Shown here: one piece after another, positions 12,101-21,651 of the stretch
How positions within the stretch are numbered: the first letter of the stretch is position 1
Layout: each line of letters opens with the position of its first letter
DNA from: Leucocoprinus leucothites
Taxonomy: Eukaryota > Basidiomycota > Agaricomycetes > Agaricales > Agaricaceae
Assembly (NCBI GenBank): GCA_013368445.1
Contig: JAACJO010000005.1
Coordinates: forward strand, 806,001-870,000
Reading direction: 5' to 3'
Length of the DNA stretch: 64,000 nucleotides
The notes under the pieces: generated by a model
What the model saw: the letters and a program-made list of their open reading frames with translations, nothing else
What the model was told of the DNA's origin: nothing
The model's database searches: none
Program-made: the position numbers and the translations under genes

Positions 12101-13595
12101 CGGTCGCGTTGAGCTTAGCGGTGTCAGGGAAGAAACTGGAGAGCAATTTCCGAAGGTGCTCGGGAACACGAGGAGAAGGCGAGTGATCAGCACCAAAAAC
12201 TCGCGTCAATCTCGCCTTCGCATGCTCAAGGTCAACCGTAGATTTCTTAGGTTGGATAATCTGTTTTGTTGTAGGACGACTATCTTGGATGACCATCCCC
12301 ATAAGCATCTGCTGGATTGTTAAACACTCCGGACGATTTGCGGGCTCAATCTCCCAGCACATCAACATAATCTGCCACATTGCATCATCTATTTCGTTCC
12401 CACCGGCTCCCGCTACTCCTGGACGGGTCGGTTTGCTCCCTCGCGCTATAGCCGCGGACACTTTGATATCCTTTGTGATCTGGCTGAACGGCACCTTATC
12501 AGAAAGCAGCTAGAAGAGCAACTATTAGCCACTTTATTACTATGGAAGCCAAAGATATACCTCATAGCACAGACAAGCAAATGCCCACATATCGATCGCC
12601 TTTGTTGGCTGGATCTCATCGTCCTCCAGTAGTTCTGGAGCCGAATAACGAACTGGGGGAGAATCAGACGGATTGAGATCTGTAATCATTGCTTGTCCAT
12701 CACTCGAAACCAGTACACTTTCCTGTGAATGATTCAATCAGGCAGAGAAGGGCAAAAAGGGGGGCTTGACGTACCGGGTTAAGTCCACCATGAACCATGT
12801 CCAGTTGATGTATGTAGGACAGACCGTTGACGATGTCGGAGATCTAAGAGGGTTCGAGACTTGCAGTCAATCGCGGTGGGATACGCGCACCAGGGGCATA
12901 CGGGAAACACTAGGATTGTCTCGTATGTAATCGCAGATGGTTTGGTCAACGTTGTGCAGGGAGACAAGGCAAGGATACTCTCCACCATTGAGGAACACGG
13001 CATAGAGTGGTAGGATATTTTGATGCGACAGATGGGCACAACCAATGAGTGTTTCTGTGTTCTGTTACCCCACAGTTATCTCGAGTCTCAACTTCGAGTT
13101 CTGTTCTTATGAGAGAGTCGGAACTCACTCCGTCATTTTCGTTCTCGGCCTGCCTCACCACTTTGACGCTTACAGGCGCTTCCCCCGATACCCTATAAGT
13201 ACTAGGTGATCCAGGGTCGTCCATGGAGATGTGCTCCGAATTCAGAGTGTGGCTTTGAGCGAAGAGTTTGGCAGAAGATGCAACTTTAATAAGCGTGCGC
13301 CAGACGTATAAACGGGATTTCAGGGGTGCTGCATCTTGGTCCAGAGACTTTTTTTTTGAAATTACATTTATGAGATGAGCTCCCGAGGGGGAATATAAGA
13401 ACGCACCATACTCAAACAGTCGATGAGGAGTTGAGTTTCCTCAGTGTTCAGATCTTGCGCTCTTTCAGCTACTTCGTCAACACGGCTCTCATTGTCAATC
13501 CGAGAGACTAGATGGTGCAAAGTTGCGAACACATCAGACTCATTGAATATGCCTGGATTTGGAGTTGTGGCTTCCTCCTTGGAAATTTCCGCCAT
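9165..13595 (-). CDS. Triple kinase-domain protein A (pseudokinase-pseudokinase-kinase)
   Basis: One gene of about 1,200 residues and some 15 short introns, with three kinase-like domains of the fungal tyrosine-kinase-like type. Domain 1 (about 13,220-12,200) keeps the ATP Lys (VSVKVV) and APE (RYSAPELL), but HRDLKPEN is HGGLNPES (12,784) and DFG is DLN. Domain 2 (about 11,910-10,880) has IRVNAV for VAIK, FCYVNK for HRDLKP (11,401-11,418) and VFN for DFG, and lacks APE. Domain 3 (about 10,560-9,380) is intact: AEGGYGAVHR, VCVKV, LHGDLKG with GENVLI (9,991), TDFGTT (9,873), FAAPEVV, DIWSFGCLCYE; it carries an acidic loop (DDDWDDDEDDDWDEID). Helical segments (IDCLSM, VDFLDL, VDFLDL, VDLFNSM) bracket the domains. 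I read one gene because splicing runs straight from one domain into the next; three genes are possible. Its substrate is unknown. Confidence 0.8.
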
Positions 13596-13760
13596 GTCCT
13601 AGACTGGGGGTGGGGGTACGATAAGCGCTCGTAGTGGTTTGTTGATAGGAGCTGGTCAGAGGATGCTAATGGGACAGAAGAGCGCTCGTAGGAGAACATT
13701 ATGTCCCGTGACAGATCAATAGATCATAAGTATAGATAATGTTGATTTATTGATTTATCG

Positions 13761-14274
13761 ATGTTTACTTCGAAAGTCCATCCAATCAAAGTTATCAAAC
13801 GTGCCTATTCTTCCACTTCCACCTCGACGCTACTTCCACCAACAAATACACTTCATAAGAATCCAATGCAGTAGTGACCGCAACTCTCCTCCGCCAGTCC
13901 TCCCACTTCCCGCTTCTCCTACCCAAACAAAACCCTCCGCATCCACTTCCAATCCCCAGAAACGCGTGTATGCGCATATCAATGTGGTGAGGGAGCTACA
14001 ACGTGAGATAGATGATTTGAGTGACGAGGAGAATGGGTCGGAGGATACTGTACGTTCCTGTTCGATGAATTAATGCTAGGAGTCTAATGTAATTACTGCA
14101 ATATAGACTTCGTCGATACATAGCCGAGGGGATGGATTTCATGTGTCTATTGGCCAGTCGTTGACACAGCAAGAGAAGAACAACGTGTGTTTATCGGTCA
14201 TTTCTCTTCGTGATATTCGAGATCAATTGATGTTGTCAGGAGGAAGGGGGCTCAGAGGATTCTGGAGGTTCAGG
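13761..14274 (+). pseudogene. Truncated 5' copy of the Apc15-like gene
   Basis: Matches 20,788-21,294 of the downstream gene and stops at the duplication join. It keeps RVYAHINVVRELQREIDDL followed by an intron (GTACGT...TATAG) and the segment GDGFHVSIGQSLTQQEKNN, then breaks off after SEDSGGSG and runs into creC sequence. Compared with unit B it has one-base differences upstream of RVYAH that change the frame. It also has an upstream open stretch (MFTSKVHPIKVIKRAYSS) resembling a mitochondrial presequence, interrupted by TAG. Its acidic C-terminal exon is missing, so I treat it as a fragment. Confidence 0.7.
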
Positions 14275-15225
14275 GTTCACTCGGCTACGGACTGCGTATT
14301 CTCGCTCGACGTAAAATACGTCGCCGCAATCTAGGAAGACGGCTGTCTACGGATCATCGATGCTCTAGCGGAGCAGTACGCGTCCCTCCCCCGATTCCAC
14401 GCTCAATCTAAACCCACACAGACTAGTCGACTGTTACGCTTCCTACTTTGGCGCACTGATGTGCGTGGCGTGGTCACCGGTGGCAAGGCCAAGATGACCT
14501 CATCACCATCTTTTCGTTCTGAGGACAGCGGGTCGTGGCGAGATGCCAGGGTTATTCCTCGTTTGTTTCTGACGTGGCTTACGATGAGTTGCACCGTGGG
14601 GGACGAACATATCAATTTGGAAATGTGGGAGAAGACAAGAAGTTGCTCTTGGTGCGTATTTATCTTCATCCTTGTATCCAATATAATATTGACTCACGGA
14701 CAGTACGTTCTAGTTGGGCTTTTCTAGCGGTGCTTTGCGCGGGCCCGGATCCCAGGCATGCAACACTACACCGCGCTAAACAATAAATAACCCATTTTTA
14801 ACGACACTCAGGCAACACACCATCAATGCATGTTAACGTCATCAACTATCTCTCGCATTCCGGGGCCCCAAATCCGCATTATCCCCTACGCTATCCCACC
14901 AAACTTCCATAACCCAACGACACCACCCCGCTCCTTTTCGTAGCGAAACTGCCATTGTGCAAGCTGCACGTGTAAGTTCACACACGCACACACGCACTAC
15001 TTGACCATACCCAAACTGATGTTGGTTGTTTCTTTAGGTGAAACCAATAGACTTCGACCTCTCTTGACCGACGTTACTTTCCTTCCTAGAGCAGTCATTA
15101 CAGATACTCAAACAGGGCAATCAAATTATGGGTTAGACCTTTGAACTTGAGAAAGTCGACAGCGACGAGGGGAATACATCGTTGCCCGATGTACAAAACT
15201 TGATTTTATAATCGGCTGGCTCCTC
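14275..15225 (+). pseudogene. Broken 3' fragment of creC
   Basis: Matches 7,941-8,905 of the creC gene. It starts abruptly at the duplication join, without promoter or start. It reads [13 protein letters not shown] and then meets TAG where the parent has the codon for Ser. A deletion of about 20 bases follows near 14,480 (within [15 protein letters not shown]), then further small indels and stops. Near the 3' end it lacks one base in the GHIKLWVRP region, at a different base from the parent's own lesion. It cannot code for a WD40 protein. Confidence 0.88.
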
Positions 15226-15712
15226 TTTTTCTTTGGGTATTTATTTTGTATGGATAGAAAAGACAGTAGGGGTGGCTGTATCGCGGTATCTCACTTTTGT
15301 GTATGTATGGATGTGGGTGTAGAAGGTAGATGCCAGTAGTAAATTATTTGATTCGCTTGGTTTGCGGGGTCAAGAGTACCTGCGCATGGAAATCCCTGAT
15401 TTCTATTGTCAGAACCAGCGGTAAATCCACGGCATTTGAACTAGAGCTAGAAAGAAAGACCCTTGTTTTGAACCAGCGCAGCCTTCCCACCCAAGCTCTT
15501 CCTTAGTTGTCAACTCTTAGCTTCGCCTGACCCTCGTGTTTATGGGCTGAGGCTCAGGTACCTAGAGTATTGGGCAGTGTTTCTCATTTTCCCGTGTTTC
15601 CCTATGGTCACAGTCACACCGGGACTATTCACTAACAACCAAGAGATAAATACACAGGAGGGCCGTATTTTACAAGCTAGCTTATTCACACCTACATCCA
15701 AGTTGCAGTAAC
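15226..15712. other. Non-coding stretch between creC fragment and kinase gene B
   Basis: 3' flank of the creC fragment and of the kinase gene, which converge here. About 15,325-15,575 has no counterpart at the matching place in unit A (about 9,000-9,040). It is not coding, and I see no terminal repeats around it. Confidence 0.5.
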
Positions 15713-18700
15713 TCACGATGGTAGTAAAACCATTGAATTGAATAGATCAATGAAATCGGATACGTCGCCTTCTTCAGTAGGAACCACCTTTTTCTGTCGA
15801 GAGAACGGATGAGACTACGACAATACGGAAATAAATTTCAACCCACTTGAAGCATATCCAAAAGCTCTCCTACGCGATTCAAGTCAATTTCAGGATTGGC
15901 TCTCAGCTTCGATATTTCAGTCCCAAGAACTGCCTTTGCTGCCGGACGGTCGTCCCAGACTTTCATATCGATAATCAACTCTTGAACAGCCGATGTACTC
16001 AGTCTGTCCTCGGGCTCAGGTACACAGCATTTTGTGATTAAACCCCAAGCCTGGTCGTCGATTTCATCCCAGTCATCGTCTTCATCATCATCCCAGTCGT
16101 CGTCATCTCCCTCAGTAGGGCTAATAGAACCGGGCCGTCTTGGAATCTCCTTTCGTGCCAATGCAGCCGATACTTGGACATTTTGCGCATATTGATAACA
16201 TGGAACTTGTCGGGAGAGTGTCTTGTGCAAAAGGTTATGTTGATACAAGACGCCGTCTTGTTGAACACACACACACCTCATAACATAGACAGCCAAAGGA
16301 CCATATGTCACGTTCCTTGGTAGATGCCCCACTGCTCAAAACAACCTCCGGTGCCGCAAAACGGAGGGTGGTCGGAACAAGTGAGGCGGTTGCGGCAGCA
16401 GTGGCTGTGGTGATTTGTGTCGTCCCAAAGTCTGTGATCAAGCATCGACCTTCGTTCGAGATTAAGACATTCTCCTGCCACAGCACATATGGGTTAGCCA
16501 TCGGCAAATTATTCGAAATTTTGAGAGAGGTACCCCTTTCAGATCACCGTGTAAAATCCCCAAGCCATGTAAATAGTGTAGGCCATTGGCAACATCAAGG
16601 ATCTATGGATGGCTCAGAATCTCGGTCCTCCTTGAGTCTTACACAACCGGAAGCACACACCAATGATAGTCGAGATTTCTGAGGAAGGCGAGGTGCGTAA
16701 GTACGCAGATTCCCATTTTTCATGAACGGAGAAACTAAGCATATCCGCTGAGAGTTGTTTACATTCTCGAGTAATACCCCACAAAATGGTAAAATGTTTG
16801 GGTGCGACGCATGTGCCCAAAGGATCAGCTCCCTGATCCATGGCTACTTGTACAAATTGTGTAAGGTCAGGTTGATAGACAAATTCCAAGCACGCACCGT
16901 CAAAGCCTTAGGATCGACCTGTGCCATCACCTTGACACACACATTAATGTCAGTAGCTCGATGCACGGCCCCATATCCTCCTTCGGCCATTGGTTGTGCA
17001 CTATATTTGATACCTTTGAGCTCGTAGCGCTGGGGAAAAATATGCGTCGACGATGTGATTCTCGAAAGTAATGCTAAGACGCGATTCTGCTCCTCGGCTA
17101 TTGAAAGGTAGTCTTTGAGCGCCTGGATTTTGGGAGATGAGAGGCGATAGGCCAATGGAATGAGTGGATCGTACCAAGTCTAGAAAGTCTACTAGAGTCC
17201 GAATATCATCAGATGCAAGATCCGCCGTTGCACTTGTTACGTCTTTAATGTGATTTTGTAAAAGCTTGGAGAGCGGGCTTCGGAGGAGTTCAACCTTTGG
17301 GAAAGTTATGCTATCACGTATCTTACATTGAATATATCGTCCTACTCACCTGAATTTTGCCGAGAAGGGATTGCATATGATGGAAGTCTACATTCGGACG
17401 GGATCTCATGGCAAAAATGCTGTTTTCGGGCGAGCCTTTAACCGGTGGACGATTGTCTTCCACTTCCCAGGTTTGTATCAGTTGTTTTACTGCCGATGCT
17501 GTCAGGCGATCACTGCGTTCAAGCCTGCAGCATTTTGAGATCAGATCCCACGCCTGATCATCAATTTCATCCACGTCGCTATCTGTGCTATCGGGCCTCT
17601 TTGGGGGCTCGCCCCGAGATATGGCTGATCTTATTTCGTCGTATTCCTCAAGTTGGTGATACGGCTCCTTCCGCGAAAGTACCTTCCAATGTTTGTTCGT
17701 TGAGATACACCAGCAAGGAAATTGTAAGAAAACAACTACCACATAGCAGAAACAGCCAAATGACCAGATATCGTCCGAAAGTCTGGAATTATCGCCTGGC
17801 GGGAAGAAGCGAGCCCCCCGTGTTGGCGAAGGATCTTCCGTTGTAAAGAGCCAGGCGGTGTTGAAAATCGTAAGAACTGCTTGGCCGTTGTCCGATATCA
17901 TGACGTCTTCCTACAAGGGGTCAGATGGGCACGTTCCTGAAGTACAAAAGAGTTTACTTTGTGGACATAACTGAACCCAAGGCCTTGGTCATGTAAGTAA
18001 GCCATCCCATTTACAACATCGGAAATCTACACAAATTTTGTTTCGACTCTTGTTGCCGCTAAGAGACGGTGCATTGCGTACCAAGGGTATTCGAGATTTT
18101 TGTGGGAGGGCTAGTGCGTAGTCTTCCAAGAAGCCATTTGTCCAAAGGGAGGTGACCACGCAAAGCCGCGGGGATTCGCCAGCACCTTCGTAAAATACTC
18201 CATAGAATGGAATGATATTTGGGTGCGACGTATGAAACCAGCTTGGTAGCAGTGCGTGAAAGGTCTGCATGAATTCAGTCTAAGATTATGAGATACGTTA
18301 TTTTGAATATACCTTTGTGCACCATGCGCTTGTCACTGCATTGACGCGTATATCCAGGCCTCGTCCTTTATATGCCTTGGCATCAGGACCTTCGGACGTA
18401 GGTATAGGGTCATATTGTATCCCGGTGAGTTTGTACCGATGGGGGAGAACGTGAGTAGATGTCATAATAGTAGAGAGTAATGACACAAATGATGCTCTGC
18501 TTTGGAATTCAGTCGGAAGATCCTCAAGGAGCTTGAGTGACAAAAAGTGAGAGATTTTTAGGATAAGGGTGTCCAGTGGCGGCTCACCAGGTCCAAAAAG
18601 TCCACAAATATCTGAGTGTCATTGGGGCCGAGCTTTTTTGCTGCTGCTGCGGTCGCGTTGAGCCTAGTGGTGTCGGGGAAGAAACTGGACAGCATCTTCC

Positions 18701-20144
18701 GGAGGTGCTCGGGAACACGGGGGGAAGGCGAGTGATCGGCACCAAAAACTTGTGTCAAGCTCGCTTTCGCATGCTCAAGATCAACCGTGGATTTCTTCAT
18801 GACCTCAGGTTGGATGATCCGATCTGTCGTGGGACGACTATCTTGGATGACCATCCCCATGAGCATCTGTTGGATCGTCAAACACTCCGGACGATTTGCG
18901 GGCTCAATCTCCCAGCACATCAGCATAATCTGCCACATTGCATCATCTATTTTGTTCCCACTGGCTCCTGTTATCCCTGGGCGGGTCGGTTTGCTTCCTA
19001 GTGCTATAGCTGCGGCCACTTTGATATCCTTTGCGATCTGGCTGAACGGCACCCTGCCAGAAAGCAGCTAGAAATGCCTTTATTGACCATTTTATAACTA
19101 TAGAAGCTCAAAATATACCTCATAGCACAAACAAGCAAACGCCCACATATCGATCGCTTTCGTTGGCTCGATTTCATCGTCCGCTAGTAGTTCCGGTGCT
19201 GAATAGCGAACTGGGGGCGAATCAGACAGATCGAGGTCTGTGATCACCGCTTGTCCGTCACTCGAAACCAGCACACTTTCCTGTGAAAGGTTTAATCAGG
19301 TAGAGAAGGGCAAAAAAGGGGGTGTTAACGTACTGGATTAAGTCCACCATGAACCATGTCTAGCTGATGTATGTAGGACAGACCGTTGGCGATGTCAGAG
19401 ATCTAAGAGGGTTCGAGACTTGCAGCCAATCGAAGCAAGAAACACGCACTAGGGGCATACGGGAAATATCAGGATTGTCCCGTATGTAATCACAAATGTT
19501 TGGGTCAACGTTACAAGGGGAGACAAGGCAAGGGTGATCTTCGTCATTAAGGAACACGGCATAGAGTGGTAGGATGTTTTGATGCGACATATGAACCCAA
19601 TTGATGAACACTTTTGTGTACTGCTACCCACAGTTATGTCGAGTCTCAAGCCCCAGTTCTTATTTTATGAGAGTTGAAACTCACTCCATCATTTTCGCTG
19701 GCCTGCCTCATCACTTTGACGCGTACAGATACTTCCCCCGATACCCTATAAGCATTAGGTGATCCAGAGTCGTCCAAAGAGACGTGCTCCGAATTCAGAG
19801 TGTGGCTTTGAGCGAAGAGTTTGGCAGAGGATGCGACTTTGATAAGTGTGCGCCAGACATATAAACGGGATTTCAGGGGTGCTGCGTCTTGGTCCAGAGA
19901 CTTTTTGAAATTACATTTATGAGATGAGCTCCCGAGGGGGAGTATAAAAACACACCATACTCAAACAATCGACGAGGAGTTGGGTCTCCTCGGCATTCAG
20001 ATCTTGCGCTCTTTCAGCCACTTCGTCAACACGGTTCTCCGTGTCAATCCGAGATACCAAGTGGTGTAAAGTTGCGAACACATCGGATTCGTTGAATATG
20101 CTGGGCTTTGGAGTTGTGGCTTCCTCCCTGGAAGAATCCGCCAT
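15713..20144 (-). CDS. Triple kinase-domain protein B (paralogue of A)
   Basis: Duplicate of the gene at 9,165, with the same intron positions and domain order. Start MADSSREEATTPKPS; last exon KKVVPTEEGDVSDFIDLFNS and TGA at 15,713. Domain 1 again has HGGLNPES (19,343) and DLD in place of DFG. Domain 2 has FSYVHK in place of HRDLKP (17,958-17,975) and IFN for DFG. Domain 3 keeps LHGDLKG (16,543), TDFGTT, VCVKV and FAAPEVV, with the acidic loop. Differences from copy A in coding exons are substitutions and in-frame indels: three extra residues in IIQPEVMKKSTVD against IIQPKKSTVD, one extra in DPSPTRG against VPPTRE, and one fewer in RQASENDG against RQAENENDG. I see no stop or frameshift, so it is probably active as a gene. 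Function unknown, presumably signalling. Confidence 0.8.
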
Positions 20145-20291
20145 GTCCTAGGCTGAAGGGTACGATAAGCGCGCGTAGTGTTTCGTTACTAGGAGTTGGT
20201 CAGAGGATACCAATGGGACAGAAGAGCGCTTGTAGAAGAACATTGTGTCCTGTGACAGATCAACAGACCAACAACAAATAATCGATAAGCA

Positions 20292-20774
20292 TAGATCAGT
20301 GAACGAGATAGGTTGTCAGGGACCGTATCCGTGGCCTGATAAACAGAATTCGCAACTTGCCGATACACAAAGCAGCCAAGTAATACTTGGTCAAGGTTCT
20401 CAGATTAGGGCCGTTACTAACTCACTCAGACCCAATAGTTTTCAAAGCCGTCTGAATCTTCTTCTACCTTATGTAGTGCTCACATAAGTACCGCCGGGTA
20501 TAGATGCTCATATTCATGGCGAACAAATGGTGGAAGAAGTAAGCACGATATCCGGATCCGGTTGTGACTTGGGTTCTGGAATTTGTCAAGGTAGAAGCTA
20601 TTCAATGTTTTCGGTGCAGGCGGAAGCAAAATCAAGTCGGTTCCTCCACCCGATAGAAACTGGATGGCTTGTGGTAAGTAAGTCGTCAACATCTCGGAAG
20701 GTGAGCAGACCTACGCCCCCCACGGTCAGAAAGGCAGCGTAGTTTAGTCTGGCTACGGGAGGCTGAAGTAGATC
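20292..20774. mobile_element. 471-bp insertion flanked by TAGATC direct repeats
   Basis: Unit A reads straight through this place (tatagataatgttgattt, about 13,731-13,749). Unit B has TAGATC at 20,292-20,297, 471 bp of unmatched sequence, and TAGATC again at 20,769-20,774 before the match resumes. This is the footprint of an insertion with a 6-bp target-site duplication. I see no convincing terminal inverted repeats, no LTR ends (TG...CA) and no coding capacity, so the element class is unknown. It lies just upstream of the Apc15-like gene. Confidence 0.5.
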
Positions 20775-20880
20775 GTTGATTTGCTAATGTTTACCCCAAA
20801 AGTCTATCCCATCAAACGCGTCTGGGGAGCTCATTGAACGGCTTCCACTTCCACCAACAAATGCACTTGATAAGAATTTG

Positions 20881-21466
20881 ATGCCAGTAGTAACCGCAAC
20901 TCTCCTCCGCCAGTCCTCCCACTTCCCGCTTCTCCTACCCAAACAAAACCCACCGCATCCACTTCCAATTTCTCGGCAACGCGTATATGCACATATCAAT
21001 GCGGTGAGGGATCTACAGCGCGAGATGGATGATTTGAGTGACGAGGAGAATGAGTTGGAGGATATTGTACGTTTCTGTTCAATGAATTGGTGTCAGAAGT
21101 CTGATGTGGCTGCTGCAATATAGACCTCGTCGATACATAATCGAGGGTATGGATTTCTTGTGCCCATTGGTCGGTCGTTGACACAGCAAGAAGAGAAGAA
21201 CGACGTATGTTTATTCGACTTTTTTCTTCGTGATATTCGAGATTGATTGACACAATCAGGCGGAAGAGGACTCAGAGGACTCCGAAGGTTCAGGTGGTGC
21301 ACCTTCAGTTGCAGAGGACGACGGGGAGAATGAATCCGCCCAAGATCTTGATGCAAGCATGGAAGATCTTGACGAAGAGGTCACGGGTAACATGGAAGAA
21401 GAGTCCATGGAGGAAATGGGTGAAGGTGAAACGGAAGAATACGAAGAGGAGCCTTCAGAGTTTTGA
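20881..21466 (+). CDS. Apc15/Mnd2-like acidic protein (putative APC/C subunit)
   Basis: Three exons: QRVYAHINAVRDLQREMDDL, intron GTACGT...ATATAG, then TSSIHNRGYGFLVPIGRSLT, intron GTATGT...AATCAG, then a strongly acidic tail ending YEEEPSEF at 21,466. The helix followed by LVPIG and an acidic C-terminus is the layout of Apc15, a small subunit of the anaphase-promoting complex (Mnd2 in yeast). The resemblance is short, so the call is tentative. The start is uncertain: ATG at 20,881 is the first in frame, while an upstream ATG at about 20,790 that matches the start in unit A runs into a stop here. The unrelated insertion sits about 100 bp upstream. Confidence 0.5.
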
Positions 21467-21651
21467 GCGGGGTTTGTGCCTTTCTCTAGCGAGTGAACAA
21501 AATTGTAACTATTCCATAGCCCCGCTCCAAGTAGACTATCCAAATACATGATCATGACGTATATTGTACATGAATGCAAGATATCATCCGAGATTTAAAT
21601 GGTCAATTGTTCCGATGGAATGATTCTACAATCCTCCAAAAATTACGCCAC

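Larger units (their letters stand above)
7941..14274. repeat. Tandem duplication, unit A (about 6.3 kb)
   Basis: This stretch is repeated head to tail as 14,275-21,294. It runs from inside an intron of creC (gttcaatcggctac at 7,941) through the triple-kinase gene to the middle of an Apc15-like gene (ggaggttcagg ending 14,274). The join to unit B is abrupt: at 14,274 the Apc15-like sequence stops matching its parent (21,294) and the creC sequence begins to match (7,941). I see no shared bases at the join beyond chance. Gene order, intron positions and most codons agree between units. Confidence 0.92.
14275..21294. repeat. Tandem duplication, unit B (about 7.0 kb)
   Basis: Direct repeat of 7,941-14,274. 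It is longer by about 690 bp. This is explained mainly by a 471-bp insertion with its 6-bp direct repeat (20,292-20,774) and about 230 bp of extra sequence around 15,325-15,575, either gained here or lost from unit A. Its right end passes without a break into the full Apc15-like gene. Confidence 0.92.

Noticed and set aside
9165..13595. Three separate adjacent kinase genes instead of one
   Set aside because: No start codon with upstream space precedes domains 2 and 3; the linker exons end in VDFLDL and splice in phase directly to the next domain in both duplicated copies. Kept only as an alternative.
20298..20768. Solo LTR
   Set aside because: The insert does not begin with TG and end with CA, and the target repeat is 6 bp rather than the usual 4-5 bp; no LTR features.
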